DNA of 17,915 nt. Origin: Brucellaceae bacterium (GTDB lineage Bacteria > Pseudomonadota > Alphaproteobacteria > Rhizobiales > Rhizobiaceae). Made by a program: the position numbers and the translations under genes. Where the stretch lies: the NCBI GenBank assembly GCA_031253705.1, contig JAIRVW010000375.1, forward strand, positions 1 to 17,915, written 5' to 3'. Below, one piece after another: positions 1 to 8,364 of this stretch; the stretch's first letter is position 1; every line of letters begins with the position of its first letter. The notes under the pieces were generated by a model, which saw only the letters and a program-made list of their open reading frames with translations, did not search any database and was not told the DNA's origin.

Positions 1-1
1 G

Positions 2-679
2 CAGAAGCTTTACAGCCAGTATGAGGACAAGCTGAAGGCCGAGCGGCTTCATGCGGAAGAGCTGGCGAAAAAAGCCACCAGCCTTAAAGACCTGATCGCT
101 TCATTGCAGGCGCGTATGGATAAAGTGCGTACTGCCGCCGATGCAGCGCGCGAAGCGGAAGAACAAAGGCTGGCCGAGGGGCAGGAGCGTGCTGCCCAGC
201 CTGGTGAAAATTCACTGCTGTCGCGTGCGGATTTTGAGTCTCTGCGCGGGCAGCTGGTTTTGCCTGCCAGCGGAAAAATCACAAAAAAGTTTGGTCAGAA
301 GGATGATTTTGGTCGTCCGCAGGCCGGACAAATGCTGCAAACACCGCAAAACGCCACGATTACGTCACCTTCTGATGGCGTTGTGCTTTATGCTGGGGCA
401 TTTCGTTCCTATGGTCAGCTGTTAATCCTTGATGTTGGCAGCGGATATCATATCGTCATGGCGGGATTAAGCAGAATCAATGTGCAACAAGGCCGGTTTG
501 TACTGGCTGGTGAGCCGGTCGGGGCTATGGGAGATAAGCTTTTAACCAGTGTTGCTTCACTGGGGAGTGGTAATTCTTCACCGATGCTTTACATAGAATT
601 TCGAAAAGATGGGAAATCCGTCGATCCGACCCCGTGGTGGACCGAGCGGCATTCCGGAAGGACACAAGATGATACGTAA
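2..679 (+). CDS. EnvC-like murein hydrolase activator, C-terminal part (5' end outside window)
   Basis: The reading frame is open from base 2, so the gene begins upstream; 225 residues are visible. The first ~65 residues are charged and heptad-like (coiled coil, rich in K, E, A, L), followed by a LytM/M23-type beta domain (about residues 80-225) with GKITKKFG near its start. The zinc ligands of true M23 peptidases look lost: the usual HxGxD region reads RPQAGQML, and the usual HLHFE reads LYIEFRKDGK. That is the hallmark of EnvC-type proteins, which activate periplasmic N-acetylmuramoyl-L-alanine amidases during septum splitting rather than cutting peptidoglycan themselves. The 3' end overlaps the start of ctpA by 11 bp, indicating co-transcription and probably translational coupling. 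Family assignment is firm at the level of a degenerate LytM protein; the specific role as amidase activator is inferred from family knowledge. Confidence 0.85.
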   Translation, partial: QKLYSQYEDKLKAERLHAEELAKKATSLKDLIASLQARMDKVRTAADAAREAEEQRLAEGQERAAQPGENSLLSRADFESLRGQLVLPASGKITKKFGQKDDFGRPQAGQMLQTPQNATITSPSDGVVLYAGAFRSYGQLLILDVGSGYHIVMAGLSRINVQQGRFVLAGEPVGAMGDKLLTSVASLGSGNSSPMLYIEFRKDGKSVDPTPWWTERHSGRTQDDT

Positions 680-2006
680 ACTGTCGCTTCTTTTCGCAGG
701 TGCCTTGATGGGGGCTTCGGCGATGGTTGCTGTTCAGGGCGCTCCGGCTGCGATTGCCAATGCTGCCAGCAACGATACTTATAAAGAACTCGCGATTTTC
801 GGCGATATTTTTGAGCGCGTGCGCCAGCAATATGTAACGCCGCCGGAAGATAAGAAGCTGATCGAAACCGCGATTAACGGCATGCTGACATCGCTCGATC
901 CGCATTCTTCCTATCTTAATCCTGAAGCCGCGCAGGATATGCGCGTGCAGACTAAGGGTGAGTTCGGTGGTCTTGGTATCGAAGTGACCATGGAAAATGA
1001 TCTGGTAAAGGTCATTGCGCCGATTGATGATACACCGGCATCGAAAGCCGGCGTTCTCGCCGGTGACCTGATCACCCAGATCAACGGCACGGAAGTGCGT
1101 GGTCTGACGCTGAATGATGCCGTGGATAAAATGCGCGGACCGGTTGATGAGGCCATTGAGCTGACACTGATCCGTCAGGGCGCCGACAAGCCGATCAAGC
1201 TGTCGATCAAGCGCGCGATCATCAAAGTGAAAGCTGTCCGCTACCGCGTTGAGAATGATGTCGGTTATCTGCGTGTGATTTCCTTCACCGAGAAAACCTC
1301 TGATGATCTGACCAAGGCGATTAAGGATATTCAGTCCCAGATTCCTGAGAACAAGCTGAAAGGCTATGTCCTCGATCTGCGTCTCAATCCGGGTGGTCTG
1401 CTTGATCAGGCGGTTGCTGTATCCGATGCCTTCCTCGATAAGGGTGAAGTTGTCTCCACCCGCGGCCGAGATCCGCAGGACGTAACCCGCTTTGATGCCC
1501 GTGCAGGCGACCTGACCAAAGGCAAGCCGGTGATCGTGCTGATTAATGGCGGTTCGGCCAGTGCGTCGGAAATTGTGGCCGGTGCGTTGCAGGATCATCG
1601 CCGTGCGACCGTTCTGGGTACACAGTCCTTCGGTAAAGGCTCGGTACAGACTATTATCCCGCTGGGTGAAAACGGTTCGCTGCGTCTGACGACAGCGCTG
1701 TATTACACACCGTCGGGCAAGTCGATTCAGGGCAAGGGCATCACACCGGATATCAAGGTGGAGCAGCCGTTACCGGATGAGCTGAAAGGCCGTGACGTGA
1801 CGACCAAAGGTGAAGCCGGTCTGAAAGGTCACATCAAAGGTGCGGATGAGGATGATACCGGTTCCGGTTCATCAGCCTATGTGCCGCTGGAGCCAAAGGA
1901 TGACATTCAGCTGGGCGAAGCACTGAAACTGCTGCGCGGTGAAATGGCTAATGCGGCTTTCCCGCCGGATCCTAAGAAGGATCTGCCAAAGCCTGATAAA
2001 AAATAA
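669..2006 (+). CDS. ctpA: S41-family C-terminal processing peptidase (CtpA)
   Basis: A 445-residue carboxyl-terminal processing protease. The start at 669 is chosen over an in-frame ATG at 609 because GGAAGGA lies 6 bases upstream and the next residues form a signal peptide (MIRKLSLLFAGALMG..., probable cleavage near AIANA, residues 29-33), which places the enzyme in the periplasm. An N-terminal helical part (35-90) leads into a PDZ domain (about 95-185, beginning FGGLGIEV) that recognises substrate C-termini. The S41 catalytic domain (190-370) has LRLNPGG, catalytic Ser298 in GGSASASEI and general-base Lys323 in FGKGSVQ, with the same 25-residue spacing as in E. coli Prc. The C-terminus (375-445) is charged and low in complexity. 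It overlaps the EnvC-like gene and ends just before a strong terminator, so the two form the tail of one transcript. Likely substrates are envelope proteins or peptidoglycan-hydrolase regulators; none can be named from sequence. Confidence 0.96.
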   Translation: MIRKLSLLFAGALMGASAMVAVQGAPAAIANAASNDTYKELAIFGDIFERVRQQYVTPPEDKKLIETAINGMLTSLDPHSSYLNPEAAQDMRVQTKGEFGGLGIEVTMENDLVKVIAPIDDTPASKAGVLAGDLITQINGTEVRGLTLNDAVDKMRGPVDEAIELTLIRQGADKPIKLSIKRAIIKVKAVRYRVENDVGYLRVISFTEKTSDDLTKAIKDIQSQIPENKLKGYVLDLRLNPGGLLDQAVAVSDAFLDKGEVVSTRGRDPQDVTRFDARAGDLTKGKPVIVLINGGSASASEIVAGALQDHRRATVLGTQSFGKGSVQTIIPLGENGSLRLTTALYYTPSGKSIQGKGITPDIKVEQPLPDELKGRDVTTKGEAGLKGHIKGADEDDTGSGSSAYVPLEPKDDIQLGEALKLLRGEMANAAFPPDPKKDLPKPDKK

Positions 2007-2021
2007 TCTTGTACACTTCAG

Positions 2022-2050
2022 AAAAACGCGGGGAAGTCCCCGCGTTTTTT
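2022..2050 (+). terminator. Rho-independent terminator after ctpA
   Basis: A GC-rich stem (CGCGGGG/CCCGCG core extended by an A-run pairing with the T-run) with an AAGT loop, followed by TTTTTT. It begins 16 bases after the ctpA stop and separates the envC-ctpA transcript from rppH. Confidence 0.9.
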
Positions 2051-2087
2051 GTCTGTACCTTTTTAAAGATGAAATGAAGAGAGCAGA

Positions 2088-2600
2088 ATGACTGAAAAGC
2101 GTGATCCCGCATCGCTGCCTTACCGCCCTTGTGTGGGCATTATGGTGCTGAACAGCGAAGGTAAAGTCTGGGCAGGACGGCGTATTGTTGAGCCGAACGG
2201 TGAGATGGAAGGCGCAACACAGCTTTGGCAGATGCCGCAGGGCGGTATTGATGCCGGAGAAGATCCGGCCACCGCATCGTTGCGCGAGCTTTATGAAGAA
2301 ACGGGTATGCGCCATGTCAGCCTGCTGGCAGAGGCACCGGACTGGATTAATTATGATCTGCCGGAACATCTGATCGGTCTTGCTTTGCAGGGCAAATATC
2401 GCGGTCAGACCCAGCGCTGGTTCGCTTATCGCTTTGAAGGCAATGAAAGTGAAATCGCGATTAACCCGCCGCCAGGCGGCCATACCGCCGAGTTTGATAT
2501 GTGGGCATGGAAGCCGATGGAAGAATTGCCGGAACTGATCGTGCCGTTTAAGCGCGGTGTTTATGATCAGGTTGTGAAGGCTTTCCGCCATCTGGTCTGA
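2088..2600 (+). CDS. rppH: RNA pyrophosphohydrolase RppH (Nudix hydrolase)
   Basis: A 170-residue Nudix protein, close to the usual RppH length. It converts the 5'-triphosphate of mRNAs to a monophosphate, releasing pyrophosphate, which opens transcripts to 5'-end-dependent RNase E decay in the cytoplasm. The Nudix box is complete at residues 52-74 (GX5EX7REUXEEXGU: G52, E58, R66-E67, E70-E71, G73). The N-terminal [11 protein letters not shown], then WQMPQGGID just before the box, and the later [20 protein letters not shown] stretch ([15 protein letters not shown] here) are typical of RppH/alphaproteobacterial IalA-type dinucleoside polyphosphate hydrolases rather than MutT. Brucella and Bartonella homologues have been called invasion protein A (IalA). 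It stands between two terminators, so it is probably monocistronic. The ribosome-binding site is only a weak purine stretch (GAAGAGAG) before the ATG. Confidence 0.95.
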   Translation: MTEKRDPASLPYRPCVGIMVLNSEGKVWAGRRIVEPNGEMEGATQLWQMPQGGIDAGEDPATASLRELYEETGMRHVSLLAEAPDWINYDLPEHLIGLALQGKYRGQTQRWFAYRFEGNESEIAINPPPGGHTAEFDMWAWKPMEELPELIVPFKRGVYDQVVKAFRHLV

Positions 2601-2616
2601 AACCGGCCGGACTATG

Positions 2617-2643
2617 AAACGCCGCAGAGATGCGGCGTTTTTT
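2617..2643 (+). terminator. Rho-independent terminator after rppH
   Basis: A ten-base-pair stem (AAACGCCGCA / TGCGGCGTTT) with a GAGA loop and following T residues, 17 bases after the rppH stop. Its distal edge touches the stop codon of the convergent histidine-kinase gene; on the minus strand only three T residues follow the stem, so it serves mainly rppH. Confidence 0.9.
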
Positions 2644-4540
2644 ACAGGAGATCGCCGCGCATGTGGTTGGCCGGTGCATTGAGCCGGAACTCCAGCCCTT
2701 GCGGCAGATAATGCAATTCTGCGGTGCCGCCGAGACTGGCGGCGAGCGTGCGCTCAATCAGGCGGGAGCCAAAACCGCGTCGTTCGGGTTTCGTCACCGG
2801 CGGGCCGCCGCGTTCTGTCCAGTAAAATTGAAAACGGTCCTTCTCGAAAGCCCAGCGGATTTCAATATAGCCGTCCGGTGTTGAGAGCGCGCCGTATTTT
2901 ACAGCATTGGTGCCCAGTTCATGGAGTGCCATCACCATGGACAAAGCCTGTCGGGAACCGAGCAGCGCATGGGTGCCGTTGACGCGGATGCGGCTGTTAT
3001 CGCTGCCGGTATGGACAGACAGGCTGTTGCTGACAATCTCCGACAAGTCAGCGCTGACCGATTTTGTGCCATGGGTCAGGACATCCTGTGCTTTGCTGAG
3101 TGCCATGATGCGGGCTTCAAAGGCGGCACGGGCATCTTCGGCGCTGGTCGTGTTGCGCAGGGTCTGATTGGCGATCCCCTGAATAATCGCGAGAATGTTT
3201 TTGCTGCGATGCGCAAGTTCCGCTGTCAGCATCGCCTGCTGTTCTTCAGCGAATTTGCGGGCGGTAATATCCTGCACAATGCCGCGCATACGGATCGTTT
3301 TGCCCGTCTCATCACGGATCAGTTCGGTTGACAGGGCAACATAACGCTCTTCCCGATTATCCAGCCGCTTTATGCGGTATTCACTATGGCCTGCACGGGG
3401 CAAAGCCAGCGTGGAAGGTTTTGCGCTCCGGCCTGTCTCCGATGGTGTCATCAGCTCTTCAAAAAGCTCAATCGTGATATTGGTATCCGGCGCAATACCG
3501 TAAATCTGCCGGATCTGGTTGGTGACCGTGATGCTGCGACTGACCAGATTAATATCAAATGCGCCGATCCCGCCGGTTTCCTGTGACAGGCGCAGCATTT
3601 CTTCCTGTTCACGCAAGCGTTCCTGCTGGTCACGGATCAGAGTGCGGTCGATGAGGATTTTCAGAAAACCGCGGATATGACCTTGCGGATCATAGAGCGG
3701 CAAAAGCTGACCGCTCGCCCAGAACCGGCTGCCGTCTTTGCGGATATGCCAGCGCTCAACAATATCCTGCCGGTGGTGCAGGGCATTCACGCGGCGTATT
3801 TCCGGTATATTTTGTTCCCGCTCTTCCGGTGTAAACAGAATATCGACGGGGGATCTGAGAATTTCTTCTTCGCTCCAGCCGAATAATTTGCGGGCACCGG
3901 CGTTCCAGCTGGTGATCTGCCCGTTGAGCGACGTGGTAATGATGGCATAATCCAGCGCATTATCGATGATGAGCTGGTTGAGCTGCTCTTTCTGCTGCTG
4001 CCGCAGACGCAGCATATGCATTTCCATATGGGAAGAGGCAATCAGTGCCAGCCTGCGCAAATCTTTGAGTTGCGTGCCTGAGAGTGTGCGCGGCTCTTTA
4101 TCCAGTACCAGCAATGTGCCGAAGATCGTGCCGTCAGTGCCGGTGAGTTTAAGCCCTGCATAAAAGCGGAAGGATATTGAGCCCTGCACAAAAGGCTCGC
4201 TGGCAAAGACCGGCATGGCACTGGCATCGCTGACAATGAATATATCATCGACAAGCAAGGTTTGACGGCAAAAACTATGTCCTGCAGGGGGCGCATTAAG
4301 CTCCAGACCATGGACCGCTTTGAAAATCTGCTGTTCCTGCGAGATCAGATTGATCGCGGCAACCGGTGCCTCACAAATATGCGCGGCCAGTGCCACGAGA
4401 TTATCCAGTACGGGATCGTGATCACTGTTCATCGCGGTAAAACGCGGCAGAGCAGACTGAAATAATGAAGACCCTTCGGACAGGCTGAAAAGCTTACCGG
4501 CAGAGGCATCCCATCTGGTTTCCACCTGTGTATCCCCCAT
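2642..4540 (-). CDS. GAF-PAS-PAS sensor histidine kinase, HWE family
   Basis: A 632-residue soluble sensor kinase (numbered from the ATG at 4540; a TTG directly before it is in frame). No membrane segment or signal peptide is seen. Order: GAF domain (~42-178, with HSFCRQTL, FYAGLKLTG and GTLLVLD), PAS 1 (~185-300, including ITSWNAGARKLFGWSEEEI), PAS 2 (~312-430, ending MRGIVQDITARKFAEEQ), then the kinase core. The phosphoacceptor is His444 in ELAHRSKNILAIIQGIANQT, the HisKA_2/HWE type. The ATPase has the HELGTNAVKYGALS N-box (His540) and YWTERGG with W574 and E576, the residues that define HWE kinases; GFGSRLIE is the late G box. There is no receiver domain, and no response regulator lies beside it. 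In this order HWE kinases often feed the PhyR/EcfG general stress response; light or redox sensing via PAS is possible, but no LOV-type cysteine motif (NCRFLQ) is seen in either PAS. Confidence 0.93.
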   Translation of the reverse strand: MGDTQVETRWDASAGKLFSLSEGSSLFQSALPRFTAMNSDHDPVLDNLVALAAHICEAPVAAINLISQEQQIFKAVHGLELNAPPAGHSFCRQTLLVDDIFIVSDASAMPVFASEPFVQGSISFRFYAGLKLTGTDGTIFGTLLVLDKEPRTLSGTQLKDLRRLALIASSHMEMHMLRLRQQQKEQLNQLIIDNALDYAIITTSLNGQITSWNAGARKLFGWSEEEILRSPVDILFTPEEREQNIPEIRRVNALHHRQDIVERWHIRKDGSRFWASGQLLPLYDPQGHIRGFLKILIDRTLIRDQQERLREQEEMLRLSQETGGIGAFDINLVSRSITVTNQIRQIYGIAPDTNITIELFEELMTPSETGRSAKPSTLALPRAGHSEYRIKRLDNREERYVALSTELIRDETGKTIRMRGIVQDITARKFAEEQQAMLTAELAHRSKNILAIIQGIANQTLRNTTSAEDARAAFEARIMALSKAQDVLTHGTKSVSADLSEIVSNSLSVHTGSDNSRIRVNGTHALLGSRQALSMVMALHELGTNAVKYGALSTPDGYIEIRWAFEKDRFQFYWTERGGPPVTKPERRGFGSRLIERTLAASLGGTAELHYLPQGLEFRLNAPANHMRGDLL

Positions 4541-4871
4541 CAAAGTCGTTACTCAGGGAATGTATAAATGAGCAGAATTTGAATAAACGTGCTGATCAAA
4601 AGGCAGTATTGCTGTTTTTGGCGATAAAAATAAGGCCTATCTTAAAATATTGTTAATTTACGAAAAGGGAGACCTGCCCGCTTTGACTGCGTGAAGATGT
4701 CTGCTCTCAATGCAGCCTGTTAAATTTATTGATTTTTATATGCAGCCATCTGGCTTTTAATGCGTTATTTTGAAGACGGGGCTGTTCGCTCTCATGATTT
4801 TTACAGTGAGCAGCCGGTGATAAATTCCACAGAACGTGCAGCAATTAATATCGGAAATAATGGAGATAATA
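4541..4871. other. Divergent intergenic region between HWE kinase and GlsB-like gene
   Basis: A 331-base AT-rich region that must hold promoters firing in both directions. I looked for an exact EcfG-type promoter (GGAAC, ~16-17 bases, GTT) on either strand and found none, although the flanking genes (a stress membrane protein and an HWE kinase) would suit one. Small open frames across it have no ribosome-binding site or recognisable product and are regarded as noise. Confidence 0.5.
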
Positions 4872-5126
4872 ATGGGTGCAGAAAGTTTACTGGTCTTTCT
4901 AATTGTCGGTCTGGTTGCAGGCTGGCTGGCAGGGCAGGTGGTTCGCGGCGGCGGTTTCGGTATTCTCGGCAATATCGTGGTCGGTGTGATCGGTGCGTTT
5001 CTGGCCGGTTGGTTGTTACCACGCCTTGGCTTTGCAATCGGGGGCGGTGTAATTGCCGCAATTGTGAACGCCTTTATCGGCGCTGTTATATTGCTGGTCA
5101 TTCTGAGACTTGTAAAACGAGCGTGA
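4872..5126 (+). CDS. GlsB/YeaQ/YmgE-family stress-response membrane protein
   Basis: An 84-residue, very hydrophobic, glycine-rich protein. The start at 4872 is preferred over in-frame GTG 4836 and ATG 4860 because GGAG lies 6 bases upstream and the resulting protein has the family's usual length. Three membrane segments are visible: about residues 6-22 (LLVFLIVGLVAGWLAG), 28-50 (GILGNIVVGVIGAFLAGWLL) and 55-80. The GLVAGWLAG...RGGGFG(I/L)LGNIVVG(V/I)IGA pattern is the transglycosylase-associated/YeaQ (PF04226) signature. Despite the Pfam name, no enzyme activity is implied; these are small inner-membrane proteins frequently induced by general stress. It is divergent from the HWE kinase and followed by a hairpin, so it is probably a single-gene transcript. 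Exact function unknown. Confidence 0.88.
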   Translation: MGAESLLVFLIVGLVAGWLAGQVVRGGGFGILGNIVVGVIGAFLAGWLLPRLGFAIGGGVIAAIVNAFIGAVILLVILRLVKRA

Positions 5127-5150
5127 TCTTTTAAACTCTGTGTGAATACA

Positions 5151-5185
5151 GCCTGCCGGAAGATCATCCGGCGGGCTTCGTTTAT
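5151..5185 (+). terminator. Probable terminator after the GlsB-like gene
   Basis: A ten-base-pair stem (GCCTGCCGGA / TCCGGCGGGC, one G-T pair) with a six-base loop, then TTCGTTTATT. The T-run is broken, so termination may be partial. It lies 26 bases before the next gene. Confidence 0.6.
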
Positions 5186-5210
5186 TCTGATACCTGTTTT
5201 GTGAGTTGTG

Positions 5211-5882
5211 ATGACACCTCCCGCCCGATTGTTATCTGGTCTGGTTCTGACTGCTATTGCCGGTTTTGTTGATGCGCTCGCTTTTATTGAACTGGGCGGT
5301 TATTTCGCTTCCTTTATGAGCGGAAATACAACGCAATTGGGGCTGGCTATGAGCGGCTCCGATAACAGGGCGCTGCAATTATTAGGCGGGCAAAATCTGG
5401 CCATGCCGCTGGTGCTGATCGGATTGTTTTTCAGCGGCGCTTTTTTCGCTTCTTTCATCAGTGTTCGGGAGACGCGTTGGTATTCAGGACGGGTAATCGC
5501 TCTGATTATCACGCTGCTGGTCAGCGCTATGCTGCTTAATCAGTTGCCACAATTAACGCCATTGCCGGTAACTTTGCTGGCTGCGGCGATGGGAGCGCAG
5601 AATGCGGTGTTCAAGCCTTTCGGTGCGGCACGGCTTGGCACGACTTTTGTTACCGGCACGATTTATAATGCGGCCAATGATCTGGCGAAAGGGTTGCGTG
5701 GCTATGCGCCGCGTCATCGCTGGCTGCAGCATATTTATGTCTGGCTGTCTCTGGTATTTGGTGCTGCTTCCGGTGCGATATTATATACAGCGGTGGGTAT
5801 CTGGTCGCTGTGGGTGCCGGTGAGTATTCTGTTTGTGATCCTGCTTTTTGTGATGTTCAGACCAGCTGACGATCTCAGCTGA
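5211..5882 (+). CDS. DUF1275 (YoaK) family integral membrane protein
   Basis: A 223-residue membrane protein; an in-frame GTG at 5208 immediately precedes the chosen ATG. The N-terminal signature AGFVDALAFIELGGYFASFM followed by SGNTTQLGL (residues 17-45) is diagnostic of DUF1275/YoaK proteins. About six membrane segments can be drawn: 8-28, 64-84, 94-112, 118-136, 174-195 and 198-216. A second conserved block is GAQNAVFKPFG with TTFVTGTIYNAANDLAKGL (128-162), normally read in the family as a repeat of the first. Transport or membrane stress functions have been suggested for the family, but no substrate is established and none is visible here. The ribosome-binding site is weak (GTGAG). The last 8 bases overlap the end of the convergent LysR gene, and no terminator separates them. 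Confidence 0.9.
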   Translation: MTPPARLLSGLVLTAIAGFVDALAFIELGGYFASFMSGNTTQLGLAMSGSDNRALQLLGGQNLAMPLVLIGLFFSGAFFASFISVRETRWYSGRVIALIITLLVSAMLLNQLPQLTPLPVTLLAAAMGAQNAVFKPFGAARLGTTFVTGTIYNAANDLAKGLRGYAPRHRWLQHIYVWLSLVFGAASGAILYTAVGIWSLWVPVSILFVILLFVMFRPADDLS

Positions 5883-6756
5883 AGAGATGCCGCTCCTGCT
5901 CAACCAGACCGGAAATGAAATCGGCCACAATATGAATACGCCGTAACGTGCGCGCGCTTTCATGATAGGACAGCCAATAGGAGCGCTTGATGCGTTTTTG
6001 CGGCAAAATCTCAACGAGATCCGCATATTCACGGGCGATGAAACCGTGAAGAATGCCAATCCCCGCACCGGCCTTAACAGCTTCTGCCTGTCCTAAAGCG
6101 CTGGAGACCTCAAAGGCCGGTTTCCAATCTCGGCTGATTTCCCGTGCATAATCCAGTGTCGGATTGGCAACCAGATCTTCCACATAACCGATCAGCCGGT
6201 GGTGGTTTAAATCCTCCACATTCTGCGGTGTGCCATAGCGCTCCAGATAATCCTTATGGGCGTAAAGACCGAGATTATAACCGGTGAGTTTACGGGCAAT
6301 CAGCCTGCCTGTCTCCGGCCGCTCCACGCTGACGGCAATATCCACCTCGCGACGGGACAGGGAGAAAGAGCGGGGCACCGGCACCAGCTGAATGGTCAGA
6401 TCCGGATAGAGTGCTGAGAACCGTGCCAGTCTGGGGCTTAGAAAATTCACACCAAAACCGTCCGGTGCGCCGATGCGTATCGTACCTGCCAATGCAATAT
6501 CGGCACCGGCGAGATGCGCATGGGCGCTGAGCATTTCTGCTTCCATTCTTTCTGCGGAGTGCAAAAATTCCTCACCGGCCTGTGTGAGTTCCGAGCCGTT
6601 GGTGCGCCGGTTCAGCAGGGTCGTGTGCAGACTGTCTTCCAGTGCTGTCAGCCTGCGGGACACTGTTGTGTGATTAAGGCCGAGCTTTTTGGCCGCGCCG
6701 AGAATTTGTCCGGAGCGGGCAACAGCGAGAAATATGCGAATATCATCCCAGTTCAT
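5875..6756 (-). CDS. LysR-family transcriptional regulator, divergent from mmsA
   Basis: A 293-residue protein of standard LysR length. A winged helix-turn-helix occupies residues 1-60 (FLAVARSGQILGAAKKLG, then LNHTTVSRRLTALE as the recognition helix region), followed by a linker helix and a two-lobed effector-binding domain (about 88-290, including GTIRIGAPDGFGVNFLSPRL and AVKAGAGIGILHGFIA). It is transcribed away from mmsA across a 111-base intergenic region, the classical arrangement in which a LysR protein controls itself and the divergent gene. It is therefore a likely regulator of mmsA, with a branched-chain-amino-acid or semialdehyde-derived inducer possible but not visible in sequence. 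The 3' end overlaps the DUF1275 gene by 8 bases (convergent). Confidence 0.94.
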   Translation of the reverse strand: MNWDDIRIFLAVARSGQILGAAKKLGLNHTTVSRRLTALEDSLHTTLLNRRTNGSELTQAGEEFLHSAERMEAEMLSAHAHLAGADIALAGTIRIGAPDGFGVNFLSPRLARFSALYPDLTIQLVPVPRSFSLSRREVDIAVSVERPETGRLIARKLTGYNLGLYAHKDYLERYGTPQNVEDLNHHRLIGYVEDLVANPTLDYAREISRDWKPAFEVSSALGQAEAVKAGAGIGILHGFIAREYADLVEILPQKRIKRSYWLSYHESARTLRRIHIVADFISGLVEQERHLFS

Positions 6757-6867
6757 ACCAATAGCTTATATGCATTTTTGCACAACGGATACGCTTTTCG
6801 GAGACTTGAAAACTATTTTTTGCAGGGTGATGATAGGGGCAGGATTTATATTTGGGAGAGTGCGTCT
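6757..6867. promoter_or_regulatory. Shared lysR/mmsA control region
   Basis: A 111-base divergent intergenic region. It must contain both promoters and the LysR-binding site. TGCA-TTTT-TGCA (about 6771-6782) is the most symmetric short sequence near the lysR start. GGGAGAG at 6854-6860, seven bases before the mmsA ATG, is a strong ribosome-binding site and fixes that start. I cannot assign a specific T-N11-A operator with confidence. Confidence 0.5.
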
Positions 6868-8364
6868 ATGAAACAGGTCGGACATTTTATCGGCGGCAAG
6901 CATGTGGCGGGTGCCAGCGGCCGGACGACAGAATTTTATCAGCCAATGGACGGCGCGGTGCTGGGGCAGGTTGCGCTTGCGACCAAAGACGAAGTGCGTG
7001 CAGCGGTCGAAAATGCCAAGGCGGCGCAGCCGGCATGGGCCGCCACCAACCCGCAGCGCCGTGCGCGCGTGTTACGCAAGTTTCTGGAACTGGTTGAAGC
7101 CGAATATGACAGCCTTGCCGAATTGCTGGCACGCGAGCATGGCAAGACCATTCCGGATGCCAAAGGCGATATCCAGCGCGGTCTGGAAGTGATTGAATTC
7201 TGCCTCGGTGCACCGCATCTGCTGAAAGGCGAATTTACGGATGCTGCCGGTACCGGTATTGATGTTTACTCCATGCGCCAGCCGCTCGGCGTTGTTGCCG
7301 GTATTACACCATTCAACTTTCCGGCGATGATCCCGCTTTGGAAAGCCGGCCCTGCGATTGCGTGCGGTAATGCCTTTATTCTCAAGCCTTCCGAGCGCGA
7401 TCCGGGCGTGCCGATGCGCTTTGCGGAACTGTTTATGGAAGCAGGGCTTCCTGCCGGTATTTTCAACGTGGTCAACGGCGATAAAGATGCGGTTGATGCG
7501 CTGCTCGATGATCCGGATGTAAAGGCAATCGGTTTTGTCGGTTCGACCCCGATTGCGCAATATATTTACGCCCGCGGCTGCGCCAATGGTAAGCGCGTGC
7601 AGTGCTTCGGCGGTGCCAAGAACCACATGATCATCATGCCGGATGCGGATATGGATCAGACTGTGGATGCGCTGATCGGCGCCGGTTACGGTTCTGCCGG
7701 TGAACGCTGTATGGCGATTTCCGTTGCTATTCCGGTTGGACACGACACCGCTGAACGCCTGATGGAAAAGCTGATCCCGCGTGTTGAATCGCTCAAAGTC
7801 GGCCCTTCTACGGATGTGAAGGCTGATTACGGCCCGCTGGTCACAAAACAGGCGCTGGATCGTGTGCGCGGTTATGTGGATCTCGGCGTTGAAGAAGGTG
7901 CGAAGCTGGTTGTTGATGGCCGTAACTTCAAAATGCAGGGCTATGAAAACGGCTTCTATCTTGGCGGCTGTCTGTTCGATCACGTTACCCGTGACATGCG
8001 CATTTATAAGGAAGAAATCTTCGGTCCTGTGCTGAGCGTTGTCCGCGCCAAGACTTACGAAGAAGCTCTGTCATTACCGAATGACCATGAATACGGCAAC
8101 GGCGTTGCAATCTTTACCCGTGACGGTGATGCCGCCCGTGACTTTGCATCCCGTGTTCAGGTGGGCATGGTTGGTGTGAATGTGCCAATCCCTGTGCCGA
8201 TTGCCTATTACACTTTCGGCGGCTGGAAAGGCTCCGGCTTCGGCGATCTCAACCAGCATGGTCCTGATGCCTTCCGCTTCTACACCAAGACCAAAACCGT
8301 GACTTCACGCTGGCCGTCGGGAGTTAAAGACGGTGCGGAATTTGTTATTCCGACAATGAGCTGA
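6868..8364 (+). CDS. mmsA: CoA-acylating methylmalonate-semialdehyde dehydrogenase
   Basis: A 498-residue ALDH-superfamily enzyme of standard MmsA/IolA length. It catalyses methylmalonate (or malonate) semialdehyde + CoA + NAD+ to propionyl-CoA (or acetyl-CoA) + CO2 + NADH, in valine, thymine/beta-alanine or myo-inositol breakdown. The start at 6868 follows GGGAGAG by seven bases; a longer frame extends far upstream through the lysR gene and is not credible. Landmarks: oxyanion-hole Asn150 in GITPFNFPAMIPLW, KPSERDPG (NAD binding), FVGSTPIAQYIY, catalytic Cys281 in GSAGERCMAIS, EEIFGPVL (383-390) and the C-terminal GGWKGSGFGDLNQHG. The segment where other ALDHs carry the general-base Glu (LELGGK) reads QCFGGAKNHM, as expected for the CoA-dependent MmsA group. 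Divergent lysR is the probable regulator. No other valine-catabolism gene lies adjacent. Confidence 0.97.
   Translation: MKQVGHFIGGKHVAGASGRTTEFYQPMDGAVLGQVALATKDEVRAAVENAKAAQPAWAATNPQRRARVLRKFLELVEAEYDSLAELLAREHGKTIPDAKGDIQRGLEVIEFCLGAPHLLKGEFTDAAGTGIDVYSMRQPLGVVAGITPFNFPAMIPLWKAGPAIACGNAFILKPSERDPGVPMRFAELFMEAGLPAGIFNVVNGDKDAVDALLDDPDVKAIGFVGSTPIAQYIYARGCANGKRVQCFGGAKNHMIIMPDADMDQTVDALIGAGYGSAGERCMAISVAIPVGHDTAERLMEKLIPRVESLKVGPSTDVKADYGPLVTKQALDRVRGYVDLGVEEGAKLVVDGRNFKMQGYENGFYLGGCLFDHVTRDMRIYKEEIFGPVLSVVRAKTYEEALSLPNDHEYGNGVAIFTRDGDAARDFASRVQVGMVGVNVPIPVPIAYYTFGGWKGSGFGDLNQHGPDAFRFYTKTKTVTSRWPSGVKDGAEFVIPTMS

Noticed and set aside
525..1598. A 357-codon frame antisense to ctpA
   Set aside because: The sense strand encodes a complete S41 peptidase with all motifs; the antisense product has no domain.
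4541..4871. EcfG-dependent general stress promoter between the HWE kinase and the GlsB-like gene
   Set aside because: No GGAAC followed at the right distance by GTT was found on either strand.
7072..7983. A 303-codon frame antisense to mmsA
   Set aside because: Shadow of a full-length, motif-complete mmsA.
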